A stretch of DNA of 64,000 nt from Roseateles sp. YR242 (lineage in GTDB: Bacteria; Pseudomonadota; Gammaproteobacteria; Burkholderiales; Burkholderiaceae_C): assembly GCF_900109745.1 (NCBI RefSeq), contig NZ_FOAV01000004.1, positions 304,245-368,244 of the forward strand, in the 5' to 3' direction. The position numbers were made by a program, and so were the translations under genes. Positions 1 through 8,776 of this stretch are shown one piece after another. The notes under the pieces are model-generated. The model did not search any database, was not told where the DNA came from, and saw nothing but the letters and a program-made list of their open reading frames with translations. Numbering within the stretch: the stretch's first letter is position 1; every line of letters starts with the position of its first letter.

Positions 1-207
1 CGCGAACGCCGCCAGCAACATCTGCGTGGGCAACGGGATCACCCCCACTGCCAACCCCAGCGCCGCCCCCAAGGCCACCCGCCGACGATGTGCTACCCAC
101 AGCCACGGCCGCTCCCGCAGGTAGCCCCCCAGCCAGCCCAGCCCCTTGGTGCGGGAGAGAAATTCGGGGGAGGGAAGCAGTCGCTTCGCAAGGCGGGAAG
201 CCGTCAT
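1..207 (-). CDS. DUF2062 domain-containing protein (N-terminal part only)
   Basis: Minus-strand reading frame of 69 codons that begins with ATG at 207 and runs off the left edge, so only the N-terminus is present. The visible part has a basic, tryptophan-rich stretch (GWLGGYLRERPWLW) followed by a glycine/alanine hydrophobic segment ending GVIPLPTQMLLAAF. This is the typical start of DUF2062 membrane proteins, small proteins of unknown role with two or more membrane helices. It is transcribed away from the parvulin terminator just to its right. Family assignment rests on the motif pattern alone, and the rest of the protein cannot be judged. Confidence 0.7.
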   Translation of the reverse strand, partial: MTASRLAKRLLPSPEFLSRTKGLGWLGGYLRERPWLWVAHRRRVALGAALGLAVGVIPLPTQMLLAAFA

Positions 208-224
208 GTAGGAAGTCCATCCAC

Positions 225-264
225 AAATGAAAAGGCCCGCGGCTGAAGTTCAGCATCGCGGGCC
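225..264 (-). terminator. Rho-independent terminator of the parvulin gene
   Basis: An 8-bp GC-only stem (234-241 pairs with 257-264) encloses a second small stem (GCTGA/TCAGC). Read on the minus strand it is followed by TTTTCATTT. It lies about 50 bases past the stop of the parvulin gene, so it should end the minus-strand selO-to-parvulin transcription. Confidence 0.85.
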
Positions 265-314
265 AGCATCATGACGGCCGAATACTCAGCCGTCGAGCGC
301 TTTCAGTTCGGAAA

Positions 315-1109
315 TCAGTTCGAGAACTTGTAGTCCGTCTTGGCCTTGGTGCGCAGTTCTTCCTGGAACGCGCCCACCTTCTGCTGGCTGATGCGCTGGA
401 CGATCTGGGCCTTCACATCGTCGAAAGCCGGGAACTGCGCGTCACGCGTTTCTTCCAGCTTGATGATGTGGAAGCCAAATTGCGACTTCACCGGGGTCTG
501 CGTCATTTCACCAGCCTTCAGCTTGGCCAGAGCCTGGCTGAATTCGGGCACGTAGGCGTCCGGTGCGGACCAGCCCAGATCACCACCATTGGCCGCAGAG
601 CCCGTGTCGGTGGAGTTCTTGCCAGCCAGGTCGTCAAACTTCGCGCCACCATTGAGCTGCTTGATCAGCGCCTTGGCTTCGTCTTCCGTCTTCACCAGGA
701 TGTGACGAGCGTGGTACTCGGTACCGCTGGCCTGCGCCTTGAACTTGTCGTATTCGGCCTTGGCTTCAGCGTCCGTCACCGGGTTCTTCTTCGCATAGTC
801 GGCAAAGAGCTCACGGATCAGCAGCGACTGGCGAGCGAGTTCCAGCTGGGCCTTGTAGTCGGCCGTGCCGGACAGGCCACGCTTCTCGGCTTCCTGCATG
901 AAGATCTCACGCAGCACGACTTCGTCCTTGACCTTGGCTTCCATTTCCGGATTGCGGGGCTGGCCAGCCTTGGTGATCTGGGCAATCAGCAGGTCAGCAC
1001 GTGCCTTCGGCACAGCCTTGCCGTTCACGGTTGCAATGTTCTGCGCCATGGCCGGCAGGGACAGGGCGCCAATGGCCGCGATGGTGGCGGCAAGCACAAA
1101 CTTCTTCAT
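315..1109 (-). CDS. Periplasmic peptidylprolyl isomerase, parvulin (PpiC/SurA-like)
   Basis: A 264-residue secreted foldase that should catalyse cis-trans isomerisation of prolyl bonds in exported proteins. I chose the internal ATG at 1109 because the protein then starts with a clean signal peptide (MKKFVLAATIAAIG...LPAMA, cut near residue 22) preceded by an AAAGG ribosome site. The longer frame would put 22 unlikely residues before it. The N-terminal half is a helical SurA-like chaperone region. The rotamase domain spans roughly residues 130-225, with the hallmark ARHILVK, GGDLGW and FGFHIIKLEE segments. It is the last gene of a minus-strand run with yciB and bolA, a common Burkholderiales order, and is followed by a strong terminator. 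Confidence 0.93.
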   Translation of the reverse strand: MKKFVLAATIAAIGALSLPAMAQNIATVNGKAVPKARADLLIAQITKAGQPRNPEMEAKVKDEVVLREIFMQEAEKRGLSGTADYKAQLELARQSLLIRELFADYAKKNPVTDAEAKAEYDKFKAQASGTEYHARHILVKTEDEAKALIKQLNGGAKFDDLAGKNSTDTGSAANGGDLGWSAPDAYVPEFSQALAKLKAGEMTQTPVKSQFGFHIIKLEETRDAQFPAFDDVKAQIVQRISQQKVGAFQEELRTKAKTDYKFSN

Positions 1110-1171
1110 GGATAAAGGGCCTTTCAGAGACTCCCGGTGAGCGTCAATGACGCTCCAAAACAAAGCGCCGA

Positions 1172-1489
1172 TCAACGGCGCTGCTCATGGACCTTGTTCT
1201 GCTGTTCGTCGGGCGCGCGTGCATCAATGGCCAGCGCGTGAATGCCCTTCTTCATCAGATCGGCGAGGGCATCATATACGAGCCGATGTCGCGCCACCCT
1301 GGGTAAACCGGCAAAGCGCGAGCTCACGATTTCAAGGTAATAGTGCCCCCCTTCACGCGCCCCCGCATGGCCAGCATGCTGGGCACTGTCGTCGCGCACG
1401 TGAAGAAAGTCAGGGGTCAGCACCGCTCGCACACGGCTTTCAATGACAGCCGAGAGCGGGCTTTCCATCGGGGTTTGCAGCTCGTTCAT
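1172..1489 (-). CDS. bolA: BolA family protein
   Basis: A 105-residue BolA-like protein. These proteins partner with monothiol glutaredoxins and take part in iron-sulfur cluster handling and stress or morphology control. The core is visible as HAGHAGAREGGHYYLEIVS followed by RHRLVYDALADLMKKGIHALAI, which carries the conserved histidine and the helix-turn-helix-like fold region. Its ATG overlaps the stop of yciB by four bases (ATGA), so the two genes are probably translationally coupled. The N-terminal 10-12 residues are poorly conserved in this family, and an alternative start at the second methionine (residue 8) cannot be excluded. Confidence 0.93.
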   Translation of the reverse strand: MNELQTPMESPLSAVIESRVRAVLTPDFLHVRDDSAQHAGHAGAREGGHYYLEIVSSRFAGLPRVARHRLVYDALADLMKKGIHALAIDARAPDEQQNKVHEQRR

Positions 1490-2157
1490 CCCCGCCGCTC
1501 CTCTGGCGCCACGGCGTTTTCATCACCGTTGGCATCTTCGGCCGTCTCTGGAAGATGACGACTGATATAGACGCCCTGGGCCAGCATGAACAGCACCATC
1601 AAACCCGTCGAACCGAAGGCCTTGAAGTTGGCCCAGGCGGCCGTGCCGAAGTGGTAAGCGACGTAAAGATTGGCAAACCCCATCAGCCCGAAGAACACCA
1701 CCCACGCCCAGTTGAGCCGGGCCCAGACGCCATCGGGCAGCGACAACTCCGCCCCCAGCATCTTGCGCAGCAGGACACGGCCCAGCACCAGGTGACTGAA
1801 CAGGAAGGAAATGGCCACGGCCCAGTACAGCAGCGTGGGCTTCCACTTGATGAAGTCTTCGTTGTGGAAGTAGATGGTGGCGCTGCCCATCACCATCACC
1901 AGTGCCAGGCTCACCCAAAGCATCAGGTCCACCTTGCGGCGCGTGATCTTGAGGAAGAGCACCTGGCTGACCGTGGCCGCCATCACCACCACCGTGGCCA
2001 GCAGCACCGGCGCCACCTCCACCGGCACCTGGCCGCCCGAGACGATGAACCCCAGATGCTCCGTGGCGAAACTGGCGGCCCACGCCGGTTGCCCGTCCGC
2101 ATACTTGAACGTCACGAAAAACAGCAGGAGCGGCAGGAAATCGAGCAACAACTTCAT
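1486..2157 (-). CDS. yciB: Inner-membrane septation protein A (YciB/IspZ family)
   Basis: A 223-residue inner-membrane protein with five to six hydrophobic helices, starting MKLLLDFLPLLLFFVTFKYADG, the signature opening of YciB. Family members are linked to cell-envelope synthesis and septation. Other family features are the KITRRKVDLMLWVSLALV segment and the KWKPTLLYWAVAISFLFS segment. The C-terminus is slightly extended and acidic (AEDANGDENAVAPEERRG). It precedes and overlaps bolA, and sits 55 bases downstream of msrB in the same direction. Confidence 0.95.
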   Translation of the reverse strand: MKLLLDFLPLLLFFVTFKYADGQPAWAASFATEHLGFIVSGGQVPVEVAPVLLATVVVMAATVSQVLFLKITRRKVDLMLWVSLALVMVMGSATIYFHNEDFIKWKPTLLYWAVAISFLFSHLVLGRVLLRKMLGAELSLPDGVWARLNWAWVVFFGLMGFANLYVAYHFGTAAWANFKAFGSTGLMVLFMLAQGVYISRHLPETAEDANGDENAVAPEERRG

Positions 2158-2212
2158 TCGAAATACCGGAAAGCCAGGGCCCAGGGCGGGACCCGGCGGA
2201 GGATGGACGCGC

Positions 2213-2650
2213 TCAGCGCTGAGGCTCGAAGTCTATCGCGGCCGAATTGATGCAGAAACGCTCACCGGTCGGATCCGGGCCGTCCGGGAAGACGTGGCCC
2301 AGATGGGTGCCGCATTTGTTGCAACGCACTTCCACCCGCACCATGCCGTGGCTCTTGTCCACCACCCGCTCCACCACTTCGGCATTCACAGGCTCGTAAT
2401 AGCTCGGCCAGCCGCAACCGGCATCAAATTTGGTGTCGGCCTGGAACAGCGGCGTGCCGCAGCCCACGCAGTTGTAGCGCCCCTGTTCCCAGTGGTCCCA
2501 GTACTTGCCGGTGAAGGCCCGCTCCGTGGCGGCATGGCGGGCCACTTCGTACTGGATGGGGTCCAGCTGTTCGCGCCACTGCGCATCGGTCTTCTGAACC
2601 TCGTAGTCGTGGTCGCGGTCGCGTTCTTGATTGTTGTCAGGCTTGCTCAT
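2213..2650 (-). CDS. msrB: Peptide-methionine (R)-S-oxide reductase
   Basis: A 145-residue MsrB that reduces methionine-R-sulfoxide in oxidised proteins using thioredoxin. Two zinc-binding CxxC pairs are visible (CVGC near residue 61, CNKC near 109), with the substrate loop [10 protein letters not shown], the [10 protein letters not shown] motif and the catalytic cysteine in [11 protein letters not shown] near residue 132. The N-terminal 20 residues are charged ([18 protein letters not shown]), and there is no signal peptide, so it is cytoplasmic. Its start overlaps the stop of selO by four bases, suggesting coupled translation of two redox-repair genes. Confidence 0.96.
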   Translation of the reverse strand: MSKPDNNQERDRDHDYEVQKTDAQWREQLDPIQYEVARHAATERAFTGKYWDHWEQGRYNCVGCGTPLFQADTKFDAGCGWPSYYEPVNAEVVERVVDKSHGMVRVEVRCNKCGTHLGHVFPDGPDPTGERFCINSAAIDFEPQR

Positions 2651-4185
2651 GATGAACAGGAGACCTCCAGATGTTGGGCCCAGTTGGGCGGGAAATCGGC
2701 ATCGGCAGGATTGGCCGGTTCGTCGTACGGACGGCTGAGCACCTGCTGCAGCCGCTGAACGTCGGAAAAGTCGCCAGCCTCGGCACGCTGGATGGCGGTC
2801 TGGGCCAGGTGGTTGCGCAGCACCACCGCCGGATTGACCGCATTCATCCGTGCGGCACGGGCCATAGATGTGTCTGCCGGGGCCTTCTTCAAGCGCTCGG
2901 CATACCGGGCCGCCCAGGCGTCGAAGGCGGGACGGTCCAGGAAGAGGTCACGCACCGGTGCATTGGCGGGCGCATCCAGCGCCTGTGCCGGGTCAAATAC
3001 GGCCAGGCGGCGGTGGGCGATCGTGTAGTCGGTGTGGTGCTTGGCCAGCAGGCGCAGCCAGTCGTCGATGAGCGGGCCATCCTCGTCCAGCGTCTCCCAC
3101 AGGCCCAGCTTGGCCCGCATCGCCGCCGGCAGCGCGGTACCGAAGCGTTCGCGGTAGACCTCCAGCGAGGCTTGCAGCTCTTCACTGGCGGCATCCGCAT
3201 CCGATTCCGCGTTGGGCATCAACGGGAACAGGGCCTGCGCCAGCGCGTGCAGGTTCCAGAAGCCGATCTGGGGCTGGCGCGAGAACGCATAGCGGCCCTG
3301 GTGGTCCGAGTGGTTGCAGACGTGGCCGGGGTCGAAGCCGTCCATGAAGCCGAAGGGGCCGTAGTCGATGGTCAGGCCCAGCATGGACATGTTGTCGGTG
3401 TTCATCACGCCGTGCATGAACCCCACGGCCTGCCATTGGGCGATGAGCTCGGCCGTCTGGCCGGCCACACGGGCCAGTACCGCCGCCACCGGGTTGGGCG
3501 CCTGCGCGCACTCGGGTGCGTAGTGCGCGACGAAATAGTCAAACAACTGACGCAGCTGGTCCGGCATGCCGTGATGGGCGAAGTGCTCGAAGTGGCCGAA
3601 GCGCAGGAAGCTGGGCGCCACACGCGTCACCACGGCGGCCGTCTCCACCGCTTCGCGCTGGATCTTGAGCTCGCCCGAGCCCACCAGGCACAACGCGCGG
3701 GTGGTGGGGATGCCGAGCGCCGCCATGGCTTCGGAGCAGAGGAATTCGCGGATGGAGGAGCGCAGCACCGCGCGCCCGTCGCCGCGACGGGAGTAGGGCG
3801 TCTGCCCGGCCCCCTTGAGCTGCAACTCCTGGGGCCCGCTCGGCGACTCGACCTCGCCCAGCCACAGTGCCCGGCCATCACCCAACTGGCCGGCCCAGAC
3901 ACCGAACTGGTGCCCACTGTAGACACTGGCCAGTGGCCGCATGCCGGGCCAGGCGGCATTGCCACTGAAGGCTGCAAGCGCACCTGGCTCCTGCCACCAC
4001 TGGGCGGGCCAGCCCAGCAGCGCCGTGCAACCGGCGCTCACGGCCACCCAGTGCGGGTTGGGCAGTGAGGCCGCTTGCAACTCGGTGAAGAAATCCGGGC
4101 CGAGGCCGTGGAACCGGTTGGTGAAACCGGGGGCAAAGGGCGCTGCGGCCGGCCCGTTCGGCGCAAACATCTCTGGCGCATTCAT
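2647..4185 (-). CDS. selO: Protein adenylyltransferase SelO (YdiU/UPF0061)
   Basis: A 512-residue pseudokinase-fold enzyme of the SelO family, which transfers AMP from ATP to protein Ser/Thr/Tyr residues. In E. coli and yeast it is tied to the oxidative stress response. Family hallmarks visible are [56 protein letters not shown], the [20 protein letters not shown] metal-binding region and [17 protein letters not shown] near the C-terminus. The eukaryotic selenocysteine position near the end is ordinary here (C-terminus EVSCSS). Length is normal for bacteria (about 480-520). The four-base overlap with msrB suggests an operon. Confidence 0.96.
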   Translation of the reverse strand: MNAPEMFAPNGPAAAPFAPGFTNRFHGLGPDFFTELQAASLPNPHWVAVSAGCTALLGWPAQWWQEPGALAAFSGNAAWPGMRPLASVYSGHQFGVWAGQLGDGRALWLGEVESPSGPQELQLKGAGQTPYSRRGDGRAVLRSSIREFLCSEAMAALGIPTTRALCLVGSGELKIQREAVETAAVVTRVAPSFLRFGHFEHFAHHGMPDQLRQLFDYFVAHYAPECAQAPNPVAAVLARVAGQTAELIAQWQAVGFMHGVMNTDNMSMLGLTIDYGPFGFMDGFDPGHVCNHSDHQGRYAFSRQPQIGFWNLHALAQALFPLMPNAESDADAASEELQASLEVYRERFGTALPAAMRAKLGLWETLDEDGPLIDDWLRLLAKHHTDYTIAHRRLAVFDPAQALDAPANAPVRDLFLDRPAFDAWAARYAERLKKAPADTSMARAARMNAVNPAVVLRNHLAQTAIQRAEAGDFSDVQRLQQVLSRPYDEPANPADADFPPNWAQHLEVSCSS

Positions 4186-4304
4186 GCTGCCAGTGTAGCG
4201 AGCGCCCCCCGCCGCAGTGGCCGTAGGGGCAAGCCGGCCAGGGTGCCCGCCGCCCCCTCGATCAGGTTGCGTAGGTAAATATCCTTATGCCGTACGGTCT
4301 GTGG

Positions 4305-4320
4305 CGTCACTAGGGTGACG
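4305..4320. promoter_or_regulatory. Inverted repeat upstream of the acyl-CoA ligase, possible operator
   Basis: CGTCAC-TAGG-GTGACG is a perfect 6-bp inverted repeat with a 4-base centre, in the 266-base gap between divergent selO and the acyl-CoA ligase. A second odd palindrome (CATGCC-A-GGCATG) lies at 4380-4392, and a GC-rich hairpin at 4411-4432 sits just before the ribosome site. The gap is the only place where both divergent promoters can lie. Binding by a regulator is inference. Confidence 0.35.
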
Positions 4321-4451
4321 TTAATCGCACAGGGCTGGACAGTAGACTGGCCCGAAGACGAGCTCGCAGGGTCTTCGTTCATGCCAGGCATGAGGGGCCG
4401 GACGGGATACGGAAGGCGCCACGGCGCTTCCCCAAGATCAAGGAGACATGG

Positions 4452-6113
4452 ATGGCACTGTTGGGCCAGATGATGTCGATGCCGTTGCTGATCTCTTCAT
4501 TGATCCAGCACGCGGCCCGGCACGCCGGAGATACCGAGATCGTGAGCAAGCGCTGCGAGGGCGACCTGCATCGCAGCAATTGGGCGGAGGTGGAGCTGCG
4601 CTCGCGCCAACTGGCACAGGCGCTGGCGCGGCTGGGCCTGCAGGCCGGCGAGCGCGTGGGTACCCTGGCCTGGAACGGCCACCGCCACCTGGAGCTGTAT
4701 TACGGCACGTCGGGCTCCTGCCTGGTGTGCCACACCATCAATCCCCGCCTGTTCCCCGAGCAGATTGCCTGGATCGCCAATGACGCGGGTGATACGGCGC
4801 TGTGCATGGACCTGACCTTCCTGCCGCTTGTGGAGAAGATCGCGCCGCAACTGAAGACGGTGCGCCACTTCATCCTGATGACAGACCGGGCCCACATGCC
4901 ACAGGCCAGCACGCTGCCGAACCTGCGCTGTTATGAGGACCTCATCGCCGCCGAAGACGGCCACTACATCTGGCCGGCGCTGGACGAGGACACCGCCTCC
5001 ACCATCTGCTACACCAGCGGTACCACCGGCCACCCCAAGGGCGCCGTCTACAGCCACCGCAGTACCGTGCTGCACGCGTTCGGTGCGGCATTGCCGGATG
5101 CCATGGCCTGCACGCGACGCGACGTGATCCTGCCCGTGGTGCCGATGTTCCATGTCAATGCCTGGGGGCTGCCCTACAGCACGGCGCTGGTCGGGGCCAA
5201 GGTGGTGTTCCCGGGGCCGCATCTGGACGGCAAGTCGCTCTACGAGCTGTTCGAGCAGGAGCAGGTGACCTTCAGCGCCGGCGTGCCCACGGTGTGGCTG
5301 GGCCTGCTCAACTACGTCGGCAGCCAGGGGCTGAAGTTCAGCAGCTTCAAGCGTACGGTGATCGGCGGCTCCGCCTGCCCGCCCGCCATGCTGGCCACGC
5401 TGATGGATGACTATGGCGTGGAGGTGATCCACGCCTGGGGCATGACCGAACTCTCCCCGCTGGGCACACTGAGCAAGCTCAGCGGCAAGCACTTCGCGTT
5501 GTCCGCGCAGGCGCAGCGGCATTTGCTGGAGAAGCAGGGCAAGTCGATCTACGGCATCGACATGACGGTGATCGACGACAGCCGCCAGGAACTGCCCTGG
5601 GATGGGCGTAGCGCCGGCAACCTCGTGGTGCGCGGCCCCTGGGTGATTGGCAGCTACTACGGCCAGGAAGACTCGCCGCTGGTCTCGGTGACCGGCCGTG
5701 ATGGCCGTGATGCCGGCCTGTGGTTCCCGACCGGGGACGTGGCCACCATCGATGAAGATGGCTTCATGCAGATCACGGACCGCAGCAAGGACGTGATCAA
5801 GTCGGGCGGGGAATGGATCAGCTCCATCGACCTGGAAAACATCGCCATGGCGCACCCCGCCGTGCACGAGGCTGCGGTCATCGCGGTGGCACATCCCAAG
5901 TGGGACGAGCGGCCCCTGCTGGTGGTCGTGACCAAGCCTGGCGCCACGCTGGACCGCGCGCAGATGCTGGCCTTTTATGAAGGCAAGATCGCCCGCTGGC
6001 AGGTGCCCGACGACGTGGTCTTCGTGACCGAGATCCCCCATACCGCCACCGGCAAGATGCTCAAGTTGAAGTTGCGTGAGCAGTTCAAGTCGCACCCATT
6101 GCCGACGGTGTGA
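4452..6113 (+). CDS. Acyl-CoA synthetase (AMP-forming), medium/long-chain or methylthiopropionate type
   Basis: A 553-residue ANL-superfamily ligase that activates a carboxylic acid to its CoA thioester via an acyl-AMP. The P-loop-like motif [17 protein letters not shown] is near residue 190. [15 protein letters not shown] is the A5 motif. The A7-A8 region is seen as [33 protein letters not shown] and the A10 lysine in [15 protein letters not shown]. Close relatives include DmdB-like and fatty-acid CoA ligases; the substrate cannot be fixed by reading. The start at 4452 has AAGGAGA six bases upstream. It is followed within 75 bases by a HAAT-type importer, which suggests the importer brings in the acid this enzyme activates. 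Confidence 0.9.
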   Translation: MALLGQMMSMPLLISSLIQHAARHAGDTEIVSKRCEGDLHRSNWAEVELRSRQLAQALARLGLQAGERVGTLAWNGHRHLELYYGTSGSCLVCHTINPRLFPEQIAWIANDAGDTALCMDLTFLPLVEKIAPQLKTVRHFILMTDRAHMPQASTLPNLRCYEDLIAAEDGHYIWPALDEDTASTICYTSGTTGHPKGAVYSHRSTVLHAFGAALPDAMACTRRDVILPVVPMFHVNAWGLPYSTALVGAKVVFPGPHLDGKSLYELFEQEQVTFSAGVPTVWLGLLNYVGSQGLKFSSFKRTVIGGSACPPAMLATLMDDYGVEVIHAWGMTELSPLGTLSKLSGKHFALSAQAQRHLLEKQGKSIYGIDMTVIDDSRQELPWDGRSAGNLVVRGPWVIGSYYGQEDSPLVSVTGRDGRDAGLWFPTGDVATIDEDGFMQITDRSKDVIKSGGEWISSIDLENIAMAHPAVHEAAVIAVAHPKWDERPLLVVVTKPGATLDRAQMLAFYEGKIARWQVPDDVVFVTEIPHTATGKMLKLKLREQFKSHPLPTV

Positions 6114-6188
6114 GTCCTGCTCCGGCGCCATGCCGGAGATTCCTCGCTGTTCAACGCCGTGCCTACAACCATATCAGGAGACAAACCC

Positions 6189-7445
6189 ATGAGCCCGCAC
6201 AGCCAGCGTTCGACCCGCCTGTCCCCATCACCCCTGGCGCTTGCCGCCTTGCTGGCGCTGGCCGCCGGCACGGCCCATGCGCAGAAAGGGGAGACGGTGA
6301 AGATCGCCTGGATCGACCCCTTGTCCGGCCTGATGGCGCCGGTGGGGCAGAACCAGGTGAAGAGCTTCCAGTTCTTTGCGGAGAAGTTCAACGCCACCAA
6401 TCCGGCCGGCGTGAAGTTCGAGGTGATCCCCATCGACAACAAGCTCAGCCCGGCCGAGTCGCTCAACGCGCTGAAGTCCGCCATCGACCAGGGGGTGCGC
6501 TACGTGACGCAGGGCAATGGCTCGGGCGCCGCGCTGGCCATCATCGATGCGGTGAACAAGCACAACGAGCGCAACCCCGGCAAGGAGGTGCTCTACCTCA
6601 ACCACTCGGCGGTGGACCCGGACCTGACCAACAGCAAGTGCAGCTACTGGCACTTCCGCTTCGATGCGGATACCTCCATGAAGATGGAAGCCATCACCAC
6701 CTTCCTCAAGGAACAGCCGGACGTCAAGAAGGTCTACCTGCTCAACCAGAACTATGCGCACGGCCACCAGGTGGCCAAGTACGCCAAGGAGATGCTGGCC
6801 AAGAAGCGGCCGGACATCCAGGTGGTGGGGGAGGACCTGCACCCGTTGGCCCAGGTGCGGGACTTTGCGCCCTACGTGGCCAAGATCAAGGCCGCCGGGG
6901 CGGACACGGTCATCACCGGCAACTGGGGGTCGGATCTGGCGCTGCTGGTGAAGGCCGCGAATGAGGCCGGCTACAACGGCAAGTTCTACACCTATTACGC
7001 CGGGGTCACCGGCACGCCCACGGCCATGGGCGCGGCGGGCGCCGGGCGGGTCTATATGGTCGCCTACAACTACAGCAACATGGGCGGCCAGATGGACCAG
7101 TGGGCCAATGAGTACAAGGCCAAATTCGCCGACGATTTCTATACCGGCAGCGTGATCCACATCTACAACGCCCTGGGCACCGCCATCGCCAAAGCCAAGA
7201 GCACAGACCCGGTGAAGGTGGCCGCCGCGCTGGAAGGGCTTCGGTTCAAGACCTTCAATGGCGACGTGGAGTTGCGCAAGACCGACCACCAACTGCAGCA
7301 ACCGCTCTACATCTCCGTCTGGGACAAGGTGGACGCCAAACACCCCTACAACGTGGAGAACACCGGGTATAACTTCGCGGCGGTGAAGACGTATGACGCG
7401 TATGTCTCCTCCACCCCGACCTCCTGCCAAATGAAACGCCCCTGA
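6189..7445 (+). CDS. HAAT-type ABC transporter substrate-binding protein
   Basis: A 418-residue periplasmic binding protein of the branched-chain amino acid/LivK superfamily. I start it at 6189, where an AGGAG ribosome site precedes the ATG and the product begins with a typical signal peptide (SPLALAALLALAAGTAHA, cut near residue 32). The mature protein starts VKIAWIDPLSGLMAPVG, the usual first strand and ligand loop of the fold. It also has VRYVTQGNGSGAAL and AKIKAAGADTVITGNWGSD. A C-terminal cysteine (TSCQMKRP) is present. Homologues near acyl-CoA ligases often carry hydrophobic or aromatic acids rather than amino acids; that is an inference from context. Confidence 0.9.
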   Translation: MSPHSQRSTRLSPSPLALAALLALAAGTAHAQKGETVKIAWIDPLSGLMAPVGQNQVKSFQFFAEKFNATNPAGVKFEVIPIDNKLSPAESLNALKSAIDQGVRYVTQGNGSGAALAIIDAVNKHNERNPGKEVLYLNHSAVDPDLTNSKCSYWHFRFDADTSMKMEAITTFLKEQPDVKKVYLLNQNYAHGHQVAKYAKEMLAKKRPDIQVVGEDLHPLAQVRDFAPYVAKIKAAGADTVITGNWGSDLALLVKAANEAGYNGKFYTYYAGVTGTPTAMGAAGAGRVYMVAYNYSNMGGQMDQWANEYKAKFADDFYTGSVIHIYNALGTAIAKAKSTDPVKVAAALEGLRFKTFNGDVELRKTDHQLQQPLYISVWDKVDAKHPYNVENTGYNFAAVKTYDAYVSSTPTSCQMKRP

Positions 7446-7663
7446 TCGGTTGGCCCATCTTCCTACTGCGCGGCCCGATCTTGCGCCTGCAGTGCTCGCC
7501 GTACGCAAGTACGGCTCCGCGCTTCGACGCAACCTCGCATCGGTTGGGCCATCTTCCTACTGCGCGGCCCGATCTTGCGCCTGCAGTGCTCGCCGTACGC
7601 AAGTACGGCTGCGCGCTTCGACGCAACCTCGGGCCGCTCGCTACGGAAGCTGGACCAACCGAT
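7445..7663. repeat. Duplicated palindromic intergenic repeat (94-bp tandem, about 125-bp imperfect palindrome)
   Basis: This fills most of the 327-base gap between the binding-protein gene and livH. A 94-base unit starting ATCGGTTGG at 7445 is repeated at 7539 with only about two to three differences. The second copy continues to 7663 and is a long imperfect inverted repeat: ATCGGTTGG at 7539 pairs with CCAACCGAT ending at 7663, GCGGCCCGA at 7564 with TCGGGCCGC at 7629-7637, and GCCGTAC-GCAA-GTACGGC forms the tip (7592-7609; also 7498-7515 in copy 1). Roughly 60 percent of arm positions pair. It resembles a REP/MITE-like mobile intergenic element. Short reading frames through it are low-complexity and not credible genes. 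Confidence 0.85.
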
Positions 7664-7772
7664 ACAGCTGCGTGGCCAGGTTTTCGACTGGGATCCGTTT
7701 TGGGGTCTGCGTGGTGGCTGTTTGACGAGTCTGGGGCGGGGCGAAAAATGACGAGGGGTTTCAGGTGATGTC

Positions 7773-8774
7773 GTGCAACAAATACTGATCAATCTGCTGA
7801 ACGGGCTGTCCTCAGGATTGCTCCTGTTCATGCTCAGCTCAGGGCTGACCCTGATCTTCAGCATGATGGGCGTGCTGAACTTTGCCCACGCCAGCTTCTA
7901 CATGCTAGGAGCCTATGTGGCCTATAGCGTGTCCGGCTGGATCGGGTTCTGGCCAGCGCTGCTGGTGGCACCCTTGGCCGTAGGCCTGCTGGGCGCCCTG
8001 TTCGAGCGCGCTGCGCTGCGGCGCGTGCACAAGTTCGGCCATGTGGCCGAGTTGTTGATCACCTTCGGGCTGTCCTACGTGGCCCTGGAATTGGTGCAGT
8101 TGGTGTGGGGCCGTAGCGCCTTGCCGTTCTCACCACCCCCATCACTGCAAGGCGCCGCCTTCACGCTGGTGCATGCGCCAGGCCAGGCGCTGCAATGGGT
8201 GTGGGGCGAAGCCGCGCCAGCCCTGTGCGCCGCCGCCAGTTGCTCCAAGTTCCCGCTGACCCGCGCCTTCATGATGCTGGTGGCCCTGGCCATGCTGGTG
8301 GCCCTGTGGCTGCTGCTCACCCGCACACGCATCGGGCTGGTCATCCAGGCCGCATTGACCCACCCGGAAATGGTGGAGTCCCTGGGCCACAACGTGCCCC
8401 GGGTGTTCATGCTGGTGTTCGGCAGCGGCTGCGCCCTGGCCGCGCTGGCCGGTGTCATCGGTGGCATCACCTTCGTGACCGAACCGTCCATGGCCGTGAT
8501 CGTCGGGTCCATCATCTTCGTGGTGGTGGTGATCGGGGGCGTCGGCTCGCTGGCCGGCGCATTCGTGGCCTCGCTGCTGATCGGCCTGCTGCAGACCCTG
8601 CCACTGACCGTGGACGTCTCCCTGGCCGGCCTCTTCAACGCCACACCCCAGACCTTCGGTTATCCGCTGCTCAAGCTCACGCTCGCCCAGGTGGCGCCCA
8701 TCCTGCCCTACCTGCTGATGGTGCTGATCCTGATCTTCCGGCCCAAGGGCCTGCTGGGCAACCGGGAGGACTGA
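7773..8774 (+). CDS. HAAT-type ABC transporter permease, LivH-like
   Basis: A 333-residue inner-membrane permease with about eight hydrophobic helices. Family features are the opening QQILINLLNGLSSGLLLFM, the NFAHASFYMLGAYVAY segment in the first third and the VVVVIGGVGSLAGAFVASLL stretch near residue 260. It starts with GTG at 7773; the nearby ATG at 7768 is out of frame and soon stops. A periplasmic-side insertion containing AAPALCAAASCSKFP near residue 150 makes it longer than E. coli LivH. It is followed after only two bases by the second permease. Confidence 0.93.
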   Translation: MQQILINLLNGLSSGLLLFMLSSGLTLIFSMMGVLNFAHASFYMLGAYVAYSVSGWIGFWPALLVAPLAVGLLGALFERAALRRVHKFGHVAELLITFGLSYVALELVQLVWGRSALPFSPPPSLQGAAFTLVHAPGQALQWVWGEAAPALCAAASCSKFPLTRAFMMLVALAMLVALWLLLTRTRIGLVIQAALTHPEMVESLGHNVPRVFMLVFGSGCALAALAGVIGGITFVTEPSMAVIVGSIIFVVVVIGGVGSLAGAFVASLLIGLLQTLPLTVDVSLAGLFNATPQTFGYPLLKLTLAQVAPILPYLLMVLILIFRPKGLLGNRED

Positions 8775-8776
8775 CG

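Noticed and set aside
2671-4068. 465-codon open frame on the plus strand opposite selO
   Set aside because: It is the antisense shadow of selO: Arg/His/Gly-rich composition, no ribosome site, and it lies wholly inside a well-recognised gene.
4497-6131. 544-codon open frame on the minus strand opposite the acyl-CoA ligase
   Set aside because: Composition typical of a GC-rich shadow (His, Gln and Arg excess), no motifs, and fully overlapped by the ligase.
7255-7864. Minus-strand frames with the repeated peptide PYLRTASTAGARSGRAVGRW across the livH gap
   Set aside because: They are translations of the palindromic DNA repeat, differ between frames and extend into the certain livH and binding-protein genes.
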